Shown here in pieces: positions 20,689 through 28,522 of a stretch of 64,000 nucleotides of DNA. Origin of the DNA: Ideonella sp. (GTDB lineage: Bacteria > Pseudomonadota > Gammaproteobacteria > Burkholderiales > Burkholderiaceae_C); contig JABTUC010000004.1 of assembly GCA_015075545.1 (NCBI GenBank), positions 1 to 64,000 of the forward strand. Direction: 5' to 3'. A model generated the notes under the pieces. The model was not told the DNA's origin and ran no database searches. It saw only the letters and a list, made by a program, of their open reading frames with translations. The position numbers and the translations under genes are program-made. Every line of letters begins with the position of its first letter. Positions within the stretch are counted from its first letter, which is position 1.

Positions 20689-22064
20689 CCGCGCCGACAC
20701 CGCAGCGCGTGGCGCAGCTCATGCAGGCCGAGCAGGCGCGCTTCGAGCGCACGCATGCGCGCTCGGGCGAGCTATTCCAACAAGGCAAGCAGCATTGGCT
20801 CTACGGCGCGCCGTCGCACTGGATGCGGCGCTGGATGGGCGGCTGGCCGCTCACCATCGCCGACCGGCCGCACGACTACGGCATCCGTCTCGCCGACGTC
20901 GACGGCAACGAGCTGGTCGACTTCTGCCTCGGCGACAGCGGCGGCCTGTGCGGCCACGGCCACCCCGCGATCGTGCAAGCGATGGCGCACCAGGCGGGCA
21001 TCGGCACCTCGCTGATGCTGCCCGGCGGCGACGCCGCCTGGGTCGGCGCCGAGCTGCAGCGCCGCTTCGGCCTGTCGTACTGGAACCTCACCACCTCGGC
21101 CAGCGACGCCAACCGCGCCTGCATCCGCCTGGCGCGCATGATCACCGAGCGGCCGCGCGTGCTGGTGTTTTCGGGCGCCTACCACGGCAGCGTCGAGGAG
21201 GCGCACGTCGAGCTGGCGCCCGACGGCAGCGTGCGGCTGCGCAACGGCATCCACCCCAACGCGTTTCCGCACGACCGCCTGTCGCGCGTGGTCGAGTTCA
21301 ACGACACCGCGGCGTTGGAGCAGGCGCTGCGCGCCGGTGACGTGGCCTGCGTGCTGGCCGAGCCGGCGATGACCAACTACGGCATGGTCGAGCCGCAGCC
21401 GGGCTTTCACGACGCGCTGCGCCGCCTGACGCGCGAGACCGGCACCGTGCTGGTGATCGACGAGACGCACACCATCTCCAGCGGCCCCGGTGGCTACACG
21501 CGCGCGCACGGCCTGCAGCCCGACATGTTCGTGCTCGGCAAGGCGATTGCCGGCGGCATCCCGGCAGCGGTGTTCGGCCTCTCGCAGGCGATGGCCGAGC
21601 GCGTTTGGCAGGCGCTGCCGCCGTTGCCGCCCACCGCGCGGCAGAGCGCGCACGCCGGCTTCGGCGGCACGCTGGCCGGCAACGCGCTCACCGTGGCGGT
21701 GATGCGCGCGGTGCTGTCGCAGGTGCTGACCGAGCCGGCCTTTGCGCGCATGCTCGAGCTGGCCGCGCGCATGCAGCGCGGCGTCGACGACACCATCGCG
21801 CACCACCGCCTGCCGTGGCGCACGCTGCGCATCGGCGCGCGCATGGAAACGCTGTTCGCTCCCGAGGCGCCGCGCAACGCCGCCGACGTGCGGCGCACGC
21901 GCGACCACGCGCTGGAGGCGCTGCTGCACCTCTACCTGCTCAACCGTGGCGTGCTGATCACGCCGTTCCACAACATGACGCTGTGCTGCCCCGGCACCAC
22001 GGCGGCCGACGTGGACTGCCACGTCGCCGCGTTCGCCGAATTCGCGGCGCAGGTGAGCGCATGA
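20685..22064 (+). CDS. Class-III aminotransferase (glutamate-1-semialdehyde aminomutase-like)
   Basis: A 459-residue class-III PLP enzyme of the glutamate-1-semialdehyde aminotransferase group. PLP features: TSASDANRACIRLAR, FSGAYHGSVEEAHVEL, the Asp in LVIDETHTISSGPGG and Lys in VLGKAIAGGIPAAVFG, with FGGTLAGNAL near the C-terminus. It differs clearly from the first aminotransferase of the operon, so it is not a recent duplicate. It is coupled to the HAD gene upstream and to a 20-codon mini-ORF downstream. In this setting it is more likely catabolic than part of haem synthesis. Confidence 0.88.
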   Translation: MTAPTPQRVAQLMQAEQARFERTHARSGELFQQGKQHWLYGAPSHWMRRWMGGWPLTIADRPHDYGIRLADVDGNELVDFCLGDSGGLCGHGHPAIVQAMAHQAGIGTSLMLPGGDAAWVGAELQRRFGLSYWNLTTSASDANRACIRLARMITERPRVLVFSGAYHGSVEEAHVELAPDGSVRLRNGIHPNAFPHDRLSRVVEFNDTAALEQALRAGDVACVLAEPAMTNYGMVEPQPGFHDALRRLTRETGTVLVIDETHTISSGPGGYTRAHGLQPDMFVLGKAIAGGIPAAVFGLSQAMAERVWQALPPLPPTARQSAHAGFGGTLAGNALTVAVMRAVLSQVLTEPAFARMLELAARMQRGVDDTIAHHRLPWRTLRIGARMETLFAPEAPRNAADVRRTRDHALEALLHLYLLNRGVLITPFHNMTLCCPGTTAADVDCHVAAFAEFAAQVSA

Positions 22065-22123
22065 TGCAGCGGGCCGCGCTCGAACAGCGCACCGTGGTGC
22101 GGCGCGCGCGGCAGATGCCATGA
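22061..22123 (+). CDS. Bridging mini-ORF, 20 aa, coupled at both ends
   Basis: ATG ATG at 22061 overlaps the TGA of the aminotransferase, and the TGA at 22121-22123 overlaps the ATG of the following dehydrogenase at 22120. The peptide MMQRAALEQRTVVRRARQMP has no known family. It fills exactly the gap between two otherwise uncoupled genes, as the 48-codon ORF at 17257 does in the same operon. A role in translational coupling is inferred; it might be a remnant or a chance frame. Confidence 0.35.
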   Translation: MMQRAALEQRTVVRRARQMP

Positions 22124-22929
22124 GCGCGCCCGCGCAAGCCCCCTCGCCGTTCGGCCTCGCCGGCAAGGTGGCGCTGGTCACCGGCGGCGGGCGCGGCATC
22201 GGCGCGGCGATCGCACGGGTGTTCGCTCGTGCAGGGGCGCAGGTCTTGATCGCCAACCGCACCACTGCCGCCGGCGAGGCGGTGGCCGCGGCGCTGCGCG
22301 CCGAAGGCATCGCGGCGCAGGCCGTCGGCTGCGACGTCGCGCAGCGCGCCGACATCGATCGCGCGGTGGCGGCCGCGGTGCAGGCGTTCGGCGCGCTCGA
22401 CATCGTGGTGCACAACGCGGCGGTCAACCACTGGGCGCGCATCGAGGCGGCGACCGACGCCGACCTCGAGCACACGCTGGCGGTCAACCTGCAGGCGTGC
22501 TTCCGGCTCGCGCAAGCGGCGCTGCCGCACTGGCGGGCGCGCCGCGGCGGGCGCCTGCTGGTCACCTCGTCGGTCACCGGGCCGCGCGTGGCGATGCCCG
22601 GCGGCGCGGCCTACGCGGCCAGCAAGGCCGGGGTCAACGGCTTCATCCGCAGCGCGGCGCTCGAGCTGGCGCGCGATCGCGTCACGGTCAACGGCGTCGA
22701 GCCGGGCTTCATCGCCAAGCAAGGCGGCTCGCTGTTGTCGGACCCCGAGCGCGCCGCGCGCATCGCGCGCCACATTCCGCTGGGCGAACTGGGTCGCCCC
22801 GAAGACGTGGCGCACGCGATGTGCTTCCTCGCCAGCGACGCGGCGCGCTACGTCACCGGGCAGACGATCGTCGTCGACGGCGGCTCGACGCTGCCCGAGA
22901 GCCCGTTCTTCGCCGAGGACGCACCGTGA
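22120..22929 (+). CDS. Short-chain dehydrogenase/reductase
   Basis: A 269-residue classical SDR. Cofactor motif TGGGRGIG at about residues 21-28, NAAV, catalytic Ser in VTSSVTG and the YAASK catalytic Tyr/Lys pair, with C-terminal VTGQTIVVDGG. NADP or NAD preference is unclear. The end overlaps the GTG of a second SDR gene. The pairing of two SDRs suggests successive oxidoreductions of hydroxyl or keto groups on the pathway substrate. Confidence 0.88.
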   Translation: MSAPAQAPSPFGLAGKVALVTGGGRGIGAAIARVFARAGAQVLIANRTTAAGEAVAAALRAEGIAAQAVGCDVAQRADIDRAVAAAVQAFGALDIVVHNAAVNHWARIEAATDADLEHTLAVNLQACFRLAQAALPHWRARRGGRLLVTSSVTGPRVAMPGGAAYAASKAGVNGFIRSAALELARDRVTVNGVEPGFIAKQGGSLLSDPERAARIARHIPLGELGRPEDVAHAMCFLASDAARYVTGQTIVVDGGSTLPESPFFAEDAP

Positions 22930-23696
22930 AGCGCCTGCACGACCGCGTGGCCATCGTCACCGGCGCCGCCAGCGGCATCGGCGCGGCGGTGGTGCAGCGC
23001 TTCGTGCAAGAAGGCGCCTGGGTGCTGGCCTGCGGCGTGCCCGCGCCGCAGGACGTCGGCGATGCGGGACTCGCGCTGGCGTGCGACGTCACCGACGAGG
23101 CGCAGGTGCAAGCGGCGGTGCAGGCGGCGCTGGCGCGCCGCGGGCAGATCGACATCCTGGTCAACGCCGCCGGCGTGGTGGCCGCCGATGCCGCGGCGCA
23201 GATCGACGACGCCACCTGGCAGCGCCTGCACGACGTCAACCTGGGCGGCACGATGCGCACGATGCGCTCGGTGCTGCCGGGCATGCTGGCGCAGCGCCGC
23301 GGCAGCATCGTCAACATCGCGTCGGTGGCGGCCTTCAACGCCGGCGCCGACGCCGCCAGCTACGCGTCGAGCAAGGCCGCGGTGGTGGCGCTGACGCGCT
23401 CGGCCGCGCAGGCCTACGGCGCGCAGGGCGTGCGCGCCAACGCGCTGTGCCCGGGCTGGGTCGACACGCCGATGGCGGCGCGCGAGATGGCCGAGCTCGC
23501 GCAGGCCTGGGGCGTCGACGAGGCCGAGGCGCGGCGGCGCACCGAGGCGCGCATCGCGCTCGGGCGCATGGCACGGCCCGACGAGATCGCCGCGGTGTGT
23601 GCGTTCCTCGCCAGCGACGACGCCTCGTTCGTCACCGGGGCAGCGCTGGTGGCCGACGGTGGCATGCGGCTGCCGGCGGCGGCGCGCGGGGTTTGA
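22926..23696 (+). CDS. Short-chain dehydrogenase/reductase
   Basis: A 256-residue classical SDR with TGAASGIG, NAAG, Ser in IASVAAF and YASSK, and C-terminal FVTGAALVADGGM. GTG at 22926 within the previous TGA (GTGA) is the natural start, giving MKRLHDRVAIVTG. It differs widely from the preceding SDR. It is the last gene of the unbroken chain of overlapping frames; an 87-base gap follows before the next gene. Confidence 0.87.
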   Translation: MKRLHDRVAIVTGAASGIGAAVVQRFVQEGAWVLACGVPAPQDVGDAGLALACDVTDEAQVQAAVQAALARRGQIDILVNAAGVVAADAAAQIDDATWQRLHDVNLGGTMRTMRSVLPGMLAQRRGSIVNIASVAAFNAGADAASYASSKAAVVALTRSAAQAYGAQGVRANALCPGWVDTPMAAREMAELAQAWGVDEAEARRRTEARIALGRMARPDEIAAVCAFLASDDASFVTGAALVADGGMRLPAAARGV

Positions 23697-23726
23697 AGCC
23701 GTGACGCAGCGCCGCCCGCACCGAGC

Positions 23727-23755
23727 GTGACAACCCGACCGACTGACCCTATCGT
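23727..23755 (+). promoter_or_regulatory. Candidate internal promoter before the deacetylase-like gene
   Basis: GTGACA (23727-23732) and TATCGT (23750-23755) are separated by exactly 17 bases, in the only sizeable gap inside the operon's first half. The match to sigma70 hexamers is moderate. It could allow the deacetylase, amidase and transporter genes to be expressed apart from the upstream enzymes. Confidence 0.35.
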
Positions 23756-23783
23756 TGCACCCCGCCATCACCCGAGCCCTGCC

Positions 23784-24899
23784 ATGAAACCGACGGCCTT
23801 CTACTTCGACGAGCGAACCCTGTGGCACGTGCCGGGCGGACTGCACGCGCTGTATCTGCCGGTGGGCGGCTGGATCCAGCCGATGGCCGGCAGCGGCATG
23901 GCCGAGTCGCCCGATTCGAAACGGCGCATCAAGTCGCTGTTCGACGCCTCGGGGCTGAGCCAGCGGCTCGACCTGCGCAGCGCGCCACCGGCGAGCGAAG
24001 AGGACTTGCGGCGCGTCCACACAGCGGGCTATCTCGCCGAGTTCAAGCGCCTGAGCGACGCCGGCGGCGGCGAGCTCGGCGACACCGCGCCGTTCGGCCG
24101 CGGCAGCTACGAGATCGCGCAGGTGTCGACGGGTCTGGCGATCGCGGCGCTCGACAGCGTGCTGCGCGGCGAGCACGGCAACGCGTTCGCGATCACGCGC
24201 CCGCCCGGGCACCACTGCCTGCCCGATCGCGGCATGGGCTTCTGCCTGTTCAACAACATCGCGGTCGCCATCGAAACCGCCAAGGCGCGCCACCGCATCG
24301 AGCGCATCGCGGTGATCGACTGGGACGTGCACCACGGCAACGGCACGCAGCAGATCTTCTACGCGCGCAACGACGTGCTGACGCTGTCGCTGCACCAATG
24401 GGGTTGCTTTCCGCCGGGCTACTCGGGCGCCGAGGATCGCGGCGAAGGCAAGGGCGTCGGCTGCAACGTCAACATTCCGCTGCTGCCCGGCGGCGGGCAC
24501 GAGTCGTACCGCTACGCGTTCGAGCGCATCGTGGTGCCGGTGATCGACCGCTTCCGGCCCGAGCTGATCGTGGTCGCCAGCGGCCTCGACGCCAACGGCG
24601 TCGACCCGCTGGCGCGCATGCAGTTGCACCCGGAATCGTTTCGCATGATGTCACGCGAGGTGCTGCAACTGGCTGCGCACCACGCGCAGGGCCGGCTCGC
24701 GGTGGTGCACGAGGGCGGCTACTCGGAGGTCTGCGTGCCGTTCTGCGCGCTCGCGGTGGTCGAGGCGCTGTGCGGTCACCGTACCGAAGTGCCCGATCCG
24801 TTCAGCGAGTTCTTCGGCCTGCAGCAGCCGCCGGAGCGCTTCGATGCGCTGCAGCGCGAGCTGATCGACGAGATGGCGGCGCTGCATGGGCTGCGCTGA
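23784..24899 (+). CDS. Class II histone deacetylase-like amidohydrolase
   Basis: A 371-residue zinc amidohydrolase of the arginase/deacetylase fold, the length of bacterial class II HDAC-like amidohydrolases. Active-site parts are present: [16 protein letters not shown] with the tandem His, [11 protein letters not shown] with zinc ligands, Asp in [14 protein letters not shown] and the catalytic Tyr in HEGGYSE. Relatives deacetylate acetylpolyamines or other N-acyl amines. Here it sits between aminotransferase/dehydrogenase genes and an amidase plus importer, so it likely releases an amine from an imported N-acyl compound. The substrate is inferred, not shown. Confidence 0.9.
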   Translation: MKPTAFYFDERTLWHVPGGLHALYLPVGGWIQPMAGSGMAESPDSKRRIKSLFDASGLSQRLDLRSAPPASEEDLRRVHTAGYLAEFKRLSDAGGGELGDTAPFGRGSYEIAQVSTGLAIAALDSVLRGEHGNAFAITRPPGHHCLPDRGMGFCLFNNIAVAIETAKARHRIERIAVIDWDVHHGNGTQQIFYARNDVLTLSLHQWGCFPPGYSGAEDRGEGKGVGCNVNIPLLPGGGHESYRYAFERIVVPVIDRFRPELIVVASGLDANGVDPLARMQLHPESFRMMSREVLQLAAHHAQGRLAVVHEGGYSEVCVPFCALAVVEALCGHRTEVPDPFSEFFGLQQPPERFDALQRELIDEMAALHGLR

Positions 24900-24935
24900 G
24901 CAGCGCACCGGCCGCGCCAACCCGATGGAGGACAC

Positions 24936-26384
24936 ATGAACCTCTCCGAATACGCCGAACACGATGCGCTGGGCCTGGCCGAACTCGTGCGCCGGCGCGA
25001 CGTTGCGCCGCGCGAACTCGCCGCGCTCGCGCTGGCCGGCTGCGAGCGCGTCAATCCGAAGCTCAACGCGGTGATCGGCAAGGTCTCCGACTGGGAAGCG
25101 CAGTTCGACGCCCAGCCGGCCGGCGGTGCCTTCCACGGCGTGCCGTTCCTGATCAAGGACCTCGTGCTGCACGCCAAGGGCGTCGCCTGCGACATGGGCA
25201 GCCGGCTGGTGCACGGGCGCTTCGTCGCGCCCGGCGACACCGACCTGATGAGCCGCTTTCGCGCCAGCGGCGTCATGACGCTGGGGCGCACCAACACGCC
25301 GGAGTTCGGCTTCGCACCGGTGGCCGAACCCGTGCTGTACGGCCCGACCCGCAACCCCTGGGACACCACGCGCACCAGCGGCGGATCGAGCGGCGGCGCG
25401 GCCGCCGCGGTGGCCGCGGGCATCGTGCCGATCGCGCACGCCAACGACGGCGGCGGCTCGATCCGCATCCCGGCGTCGTGCTGCGGCCTGGTCGGGCTCA
25501 AGCCCACGCGCGGGCGCACGCCGGTCGGCCCCGTCGCCGGCGACCCGCTGCACGGCATGGGCATCGAGCACGTCGTCACGCGCAGCGTGCGCGACTGCGC
25601 GGCGATGCTCGACGCGATCGAAGGCCCGGCACCGGGCGACTACTTCGCGATCGCGCGGCCGCAGCGCTCCTACCTGCAGGAGGTGGCGGCGCCGCCGCGG
25701 CAACTGCGCATCGCGCTGGCGACGCGCGGCCTGCGCGGCGCCGTGATCGACCCGCAGTGCGAGCAGGCGGCGCGCGCCGCGGCCAGACTGTGCGAGTCGC
25801 TCGGCCACATCGTCGAGGAGGCCTCGCCCCAGTTCGACGAGGAGGCGTTCCACGCGGCCAATCTCGTCTACTGGTGTTCGTTCCTCGGCGGCGCGCTCGA
25901 GGCCTGCGCCGCGATGTTCGATCGCAAGCTCTCGCCGGCGCTGGTCGAGACGACGATCTGGGCGAGCTACCAGCACGCCCTCACGCTCACCGCGCTCGAC
26001 CTGGAACGCGCCGATGCAACGAAGAACATGGTGTGCCGCACGGTCGGCGCGTTCTTCACGCAATACGACCTGCTGCTGACGCCGACGATGGCGTCGCCGC
26101 CGGTGGCCGTCGGCACGATCGACGCCAACGCGCCAGGGGCCACCGCGAAGGGCTGGTACGACAGCGTATTCGCCTTCGCCCCGTTCACCGCGCTGTTCAA
26201 CATGACGGGCCAGCCCGCGATCAGCCTGCCGCTGGCCAGCAGCAGCGACGGGCTGCCGATCGGCGTGCAGTTCGTCGCGCCGTACGGCGACGAGGCGACG
26301 TTGTTCGCACTGGCCGGGCAGCTCGAGCGCGAGCGGCCGTGGCGGGGGCGACGACCGCCGGTGCATGTGGCGAACGCGGGCTGA
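24936..26384 (+). CDS. Amidase signature family hydrolase
   Basis: A 482-residue amidase-signature enzyme. The Ser-cisSer-Lys triad is visible: Lys in [10 protein letters not shown], Ser in [16 protein letters not shown] and nucleophile Ser in [28 protein letters not shown] precedes the ATG. The C-terminus ([26 protein letters not shown]) is complete. It would hydrolyse a carboxamide to acid plus amine or ammonia. It directly precedes the transporter genes, so its substrate may be what the importer brings in. Confidence 0.9.
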   Translation: MNLSEYAEHDALGLAELVRRRDVAPRELAALALAGCERVNPKLNAVIGKVSDWEAQFDAQPAGGAFHGVPFLIKDLVLHAKGVACDMGSRLVHGRFVAPGDTDLMSRFRASGVMTLGRTNTPEFGFAPVAEPVLYGPTRNPWDTTRTSGGSSGGAAAAVAAGIVPIAHANDGGGSIRIPASCCGLVGLKPTRGRTPVGPVAGDPLHGMGIEHVVTRSVRDCAAMLDAIEGPAPGDYFAIARPQRSYLQEVAAPPRQLRIALATRGLRGAVIDPQCEQAARAAARLCESLGHIVEEASPQFDEEAFHAANLVYWCSFLGGALEACAAMFDRKLSPALVETTIWASYQHALTLTALDLERADATKNMVCRTVGAFFTQYDLLLTPTMASPPVAVGTIDANAPGATAKGWYDSVFAFAPFTALFNMTGQPAISLPLASSSDGLPIGVQFVAPYGDEATLFALAGQLERERPWRGRRPPVHVANAG

Positions 26385-26451
26385 GGCAAGCACCCGGGTT
26401 CAACCGCATTTCCGTAGTGCCGTAGTGCAACACCACCAAGGAGACCGTGAG

Positions 26452-27636
26452 ATGAGCATGCGAACCAGAACCAAGTGGCTGTCGGCAGCGGTGGCGATCG
26501 GGCTGGCCGCCCTGTGCGGCCCGGCCCTCGCGAAACCGACCTGCGCCAACGGCGTGATCAAGGTCGGCGCCGTGTCGACGATCACCGGCCCGGCCGACTT
26601 CAGCGAGGTGCCCAAGGCGACCAAGGCCGAGTTCGACCAGATCAACGCCAAGGGCGGCATCGACGGCTGCAAGATCGACTACACGATCGCCGACGACAAG
26701 GCCGACCCGCAGGTGGCCGCGCAGGCGGCGCGCGACCTGATCGACAACAAGGGCGTGGTGGCGATGGTCGGCTCGGCGAGCCTGCTGGACTGCCAGGTCA
26801 ACGCGCAGACCTACCAGCGCAAGAACGTGCTGTCGGTGCAGGGGCTCGGGGTCGACTCGGCGTGCTTCAATTCGCCGAGCGTCTCGCCGGTCAACGTCGG
26901 CCCGTTCACGCTGTCGACCGCGATGGCCTACTACGCGTCGCAGACGCTGAAGGTGAAGAACCTGTGCGCGTTCTTCATCATCCTCGGCGGCACGCAGGAG
27001 GCGTACAAGAAGGCGCTCACCGACTGGGAGAAGATCACCGGCAAGAAGCTGCACATGCTCGACCTCACGGTGCCGATCCAGGGCGACCTGACGCCGTACC
27101 TGATCAAGGCGCGCGACGGCGGCTGCGATGCGGTGGTCAACAACGGCGTCGAGCCCAACGTCGTGCAGTGGGTGAAGACCGCCGATGCGCAGAAGATCAC
27201 CGGCATCAACTGGCTGTTCCTCGCGCCGGCCTACACGGTGCAGGTGGCCAAGGCGCTCGCCGAGTCGAACCAGCCGATCTACGCGGGCACCGAATGGGAG
27301 CCCTACACCGAGGCGGGTTCGCCCGCCAACAAGGACTGGATCGCGACCATGAAGGCCGCCGACCGGCCGCTGACCGCGTTCTCGCAGGGCGGGTATCTGG
27401 CGGCGCAGGTGTTCGTCGACGTGATCAAGAGCATCAACGGGCCGGTCACGCACGACAGCGTCGCCAAGGCCCTGCGCGGCATGCGCAAGGCGGTCAAGTA
27501 TCCGCTGGCCGGGTCGCCCTGGATCTTCGGCGACGCCAAGGCCCATACGCCGATGCGCTCGACCAAGATCATGAAGCTCGACCACGGCACGTGGAAGGTC
27601 GAGACACCGCAGTTCGTGACGCTGCCGCAGCCGTGA
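26452..27636 (+). CDS. ABC transporter periplasmic binding protein (Liv type)
   Basis: A 394-residue type I periplasmic binding protein. The signal peptide is MSMRTRTKWLSAAVAIGLAA ending at GPALA-KPTC. The mature N-terminus IKVGAVSTITGPADF is typical of branched-chain amino acid/amide binding proteins. Several Cys residues (in the CANG, DGCK, LDCQ and SACF segments) may form disulfides. AAGGAGACC precedes the start. It lies four bases before the permease gene. The ligand cannot be read from sequence; the family binds amino acids, amides and urea-like solutes. Confidence 0.9.
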   Translation: MSMRTRTKWLSAAVAIGLAALCGPALAKPTCANGVIKVGAVSTITGPADFSEVPKATKAEFDQINAKGGIDGCKIDYTIADDKADPQVAAQAARDLIDNKGVVAMVGSASLLDCQVNAQTYQRKNVLSVQGLGVDSACFNSPSVSPVNVGPFTLSTAMAYYASQTLKVKNLCAFFIILGGTQEAYKKALTDWEKITGKKLHMLDLTVPIQGDLTPYLIKARDGGCDAVVNNGVEPNVVQWVKTADAQKITGINWLFLAPAYTVQVAKALAESNQPIYAGTEWEPYTEAGSPANKDWIATMKAADRPLTAFSQGGYLAAQVFVDVIKSINGPVTHDSVAKALRGMRKAVKYPLAGSPWIFGDAKAHTPMRSTKIMKLDHGTWKVETPQFVTLPQP

Positions 27637-27639
27637 TGC

Positions 27640-28509
27640 ATGGGTGAAGCCCTGACCGCCGCCGTCGCCGGGCTCTCGGCGGGTGGCACCTACGCGCTGC
27701 TCGGCGTCTGCGCGGTGTTCACCTACCGTTTGGTGGCGGTGGTCAACTTCACCGGCGCTGCGATCGGCACCACCGGCACCTTCGTGATGGTGGTGCTGAA
27801 CCAGGCCGGCGTGCCGCTGGCGCTGGCCGTCGTCGCCGGGCTCGCGGCGGGCACGCTGACCGGCGTGGCGATCGGTTTCGTCACCACCACCTGGTTCGCC
27901 GAATCCGACGCGTCGAGCAAGGCGGCGGTCACCGTGGCGCTGTTCATCGGCATCGTCGCGGTCGGGTTGCGGCTGACCGGCGGCCAGCATCCGCACCCGT
28001 TCCCCGATCTGGTTCCGGGCTCGGCAGCGCGGGTCAGCGGCGTCGAACTCACCAACGCAGCCGTGGTGGCGATCGCGCTCGCGCTGGTGTTCACGCTGCT
28101 GGCCGACCTGTTCCTGCGCTATACGCGCACCGGCCTGCATTTGCGCGCGCTGTCGGAGCGGCCGATGGCGGCCGAGCTGGTGGGCGTGCGGGTGCGGCGG
28201 CTGTCGCTGCTGGTGTGGGGCGTCACCGGCGCCTTCACCACGCTGGCGCTGATGATCGTGGCGCCGCAGCGCTCGCCCGATTTCATGTCGCTGTCGCTGC
28301 TGGTCGTGCCGGCGCTCGCGGCGGCCTTGATCGGCTTCTTTCGCAACTTCTGGGCCACGCTCGCCGGCGGCCTGCTGATCGGCGTGCTCGAAGGCGTGGC
28401 CAGCCTGCTGGGCGGTACCAACCAGTACCGCGGTGCGCTGCCGTTCGTCGTGATTCTCGCGGTGCTGCTGTGGGCACAGCGCGGTGCGCGCTGGGACGAG
28501 GCGCGCTGA
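27640..28509 (+). CDS. Branched-chain amino acid-type ABC permease (LivH)
   Basis: A 289-residue LivH-family permease with about eight membrane helices. Family features are the N-terminal AAVAGLSAGGTYALLGVCAV and the cytoplasmic EAA-like loop with RALSERPMAAELVGVRVRRL (MAAELVGV). The ATG at 27640 lies three bases after the binding-protein stop. With the LivM-LivG fusion and LivF it completes an importer. Nothing appears truncated. Confidence 0.88.
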   Translation: MGEALTAAVAGLSAGGTYALLGVCAVFTYRLVAVVNFTGAAIGTTGTFVMVVLNQAGVPLALAVVAGLAAGTLTGVAIGFVTTTWFAESDASSKAAVTVALFIGIVAVGLRLTGGQHPHPFPDLVPGSAARVSGVELTNAAVVAIALALVFTLLADLFLRYTRTGLHLRALSERPMAAELVGVRVRRLSLLVWGVTGAFTTLALMIVAPQRSPDFMSLSLLVVPALAAALIGFFRNFWATLAGGLLIGVLEGVASLLGGTNQYRGALPFVVILAVLLWAQRGARWDEAR

Positions 28510-28522
28510 CGCTGCGATTTCG

